Origin: Mesaphorura yosii
Taxonomy: Eukaryota > Arthropoda > Collembola > Poduromorpha > Tullbergiidae
DNA length: 64,000 nucleotides
Assembly (NCBI GenBank): GCA_009869945.1
Contig: WIXG01000007.1
Coordinates: forward strand, 248,001 to 312,000
Direction: 5' to 3'
A model generated the notes under the pieces. That model did no database searches. It saw only the letters and a list, made by a program, of their open reading frames with translations, and was not told the DNA's origin. A program made the translations under genes and the position numbers. Shown in pieces: positions 63,807 through 64,000 of the stretch (its first letter is position 1; the number at the start of each line of letters is the position of its first letter).

Positions 63807-64000
63807 TTTTGTTGTCTTATAGACTTTGACTATGATTTTAATCAAACGTAACTTTCGTGCGATTTTCCTATTCTATGTGATACTAATGTGCTAAAGAAAA
63901 ATTAGGAATCGTTTAGTTTTTAAATTTTAATTAACTGACACTTGAAGACGTTGGATTTTTGAAGGTATCGCGAGCACACAATTGCAATACAGGTCACTTT
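63807..64000 (+). other. 3' flank of FEM1
   Basis: This is the start of the 3' UTR. No AATAAA hexamer is visible before the window ends, so the mRNA end probably lies beyond it or uses a variant signal. Confidence 0.5.

Noticed and set aside
1-64000. tRNA, rRNA, known microRNAs, transposase or reverse transcriptase genes
   Set aside because: By eye I found no cloverleaf with a GGTTCGA-type arm in place, none of the common conserved microRNA seeds in hairpins, and no transposon catalytic motifs. A covariance-model scan could still find some.

Overview
The window is ordinary nuclear DNA of an animal, most likely an arthropod. Genes are split by GT-AG introns, intergenic DNA is AT-rich and non-coding, and the best match for the Sox HMG box is the insect Sox15 (SoxF) type. 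I cannot name the species; a hexapod, such as a springtail or insect, fits. I see no bacterial-type operons, CRISPR arrays or phage genes.

Layout. (1) About 5.8-37.7 kb, minus strand: a SoxF-class transcription factor gene. Its three coding exons join with consistent phases into a 704-residue protein, and intron 1 alone is about 29.6 kb, with no nested gene that I recognise. (2) About 45.1-45.5 kb, minus: a two-exon gene for a small single-LIM-domain protein of the CRP/CRIP/muscle-LIM kind. (3) 52.2-54.0 kb, plus: a six-exon soluble calcium-activated nucleotidase (CANT1/apyrase) with an N-terminal membrane anchor. (4) 54.3-55.5 kb, minus: a four-exon mitochondrial protein resembling the transcription elongation factor TEFM, tail to tail with CANT1. 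(5) About 55.3-56.9 kb, minus: an unrecognised multi-exon gene just upstream of TEFM. Its first exons are clear but are separated by an anomalous 22-nt GT...AG segment, and its last open frame seems to overlap TEFM exon 1. (6) 60.2-63.8 kb, plus: a complete twelve-exon FEM1 (A/C-like) ankyrin gene, the substrate receptor of a CUL2 ubiquitin ligase.

The rest (1-5.6 kb, the Sox intron, 37.7-44.8 kb, 45.5-51.4 kb and 56.9-60.1 kb) is non-coding as far as I can tell. It holds scattered short tandem repeats, many of them triplicated pentanucleotides, a minisatellite-like patch at 46.0-46.25 kb and a hairpin/CpG-rich patch at 44.6-44.8 kb. A few isolated exon-like open frames (3.56-3.73, 39.7-39.96 and 51.4-52.1 kb) are noted with low confidence.

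The genes do not form one pathway. They are a developmental regulator in a large regulatory landscape, followed by a compact cluster of housekeeping-type genes between 52 and 64 kb. Exon borders were worked out by hand from splice consensus, reading phase and family resemblance; no alignment or transcript data were available.
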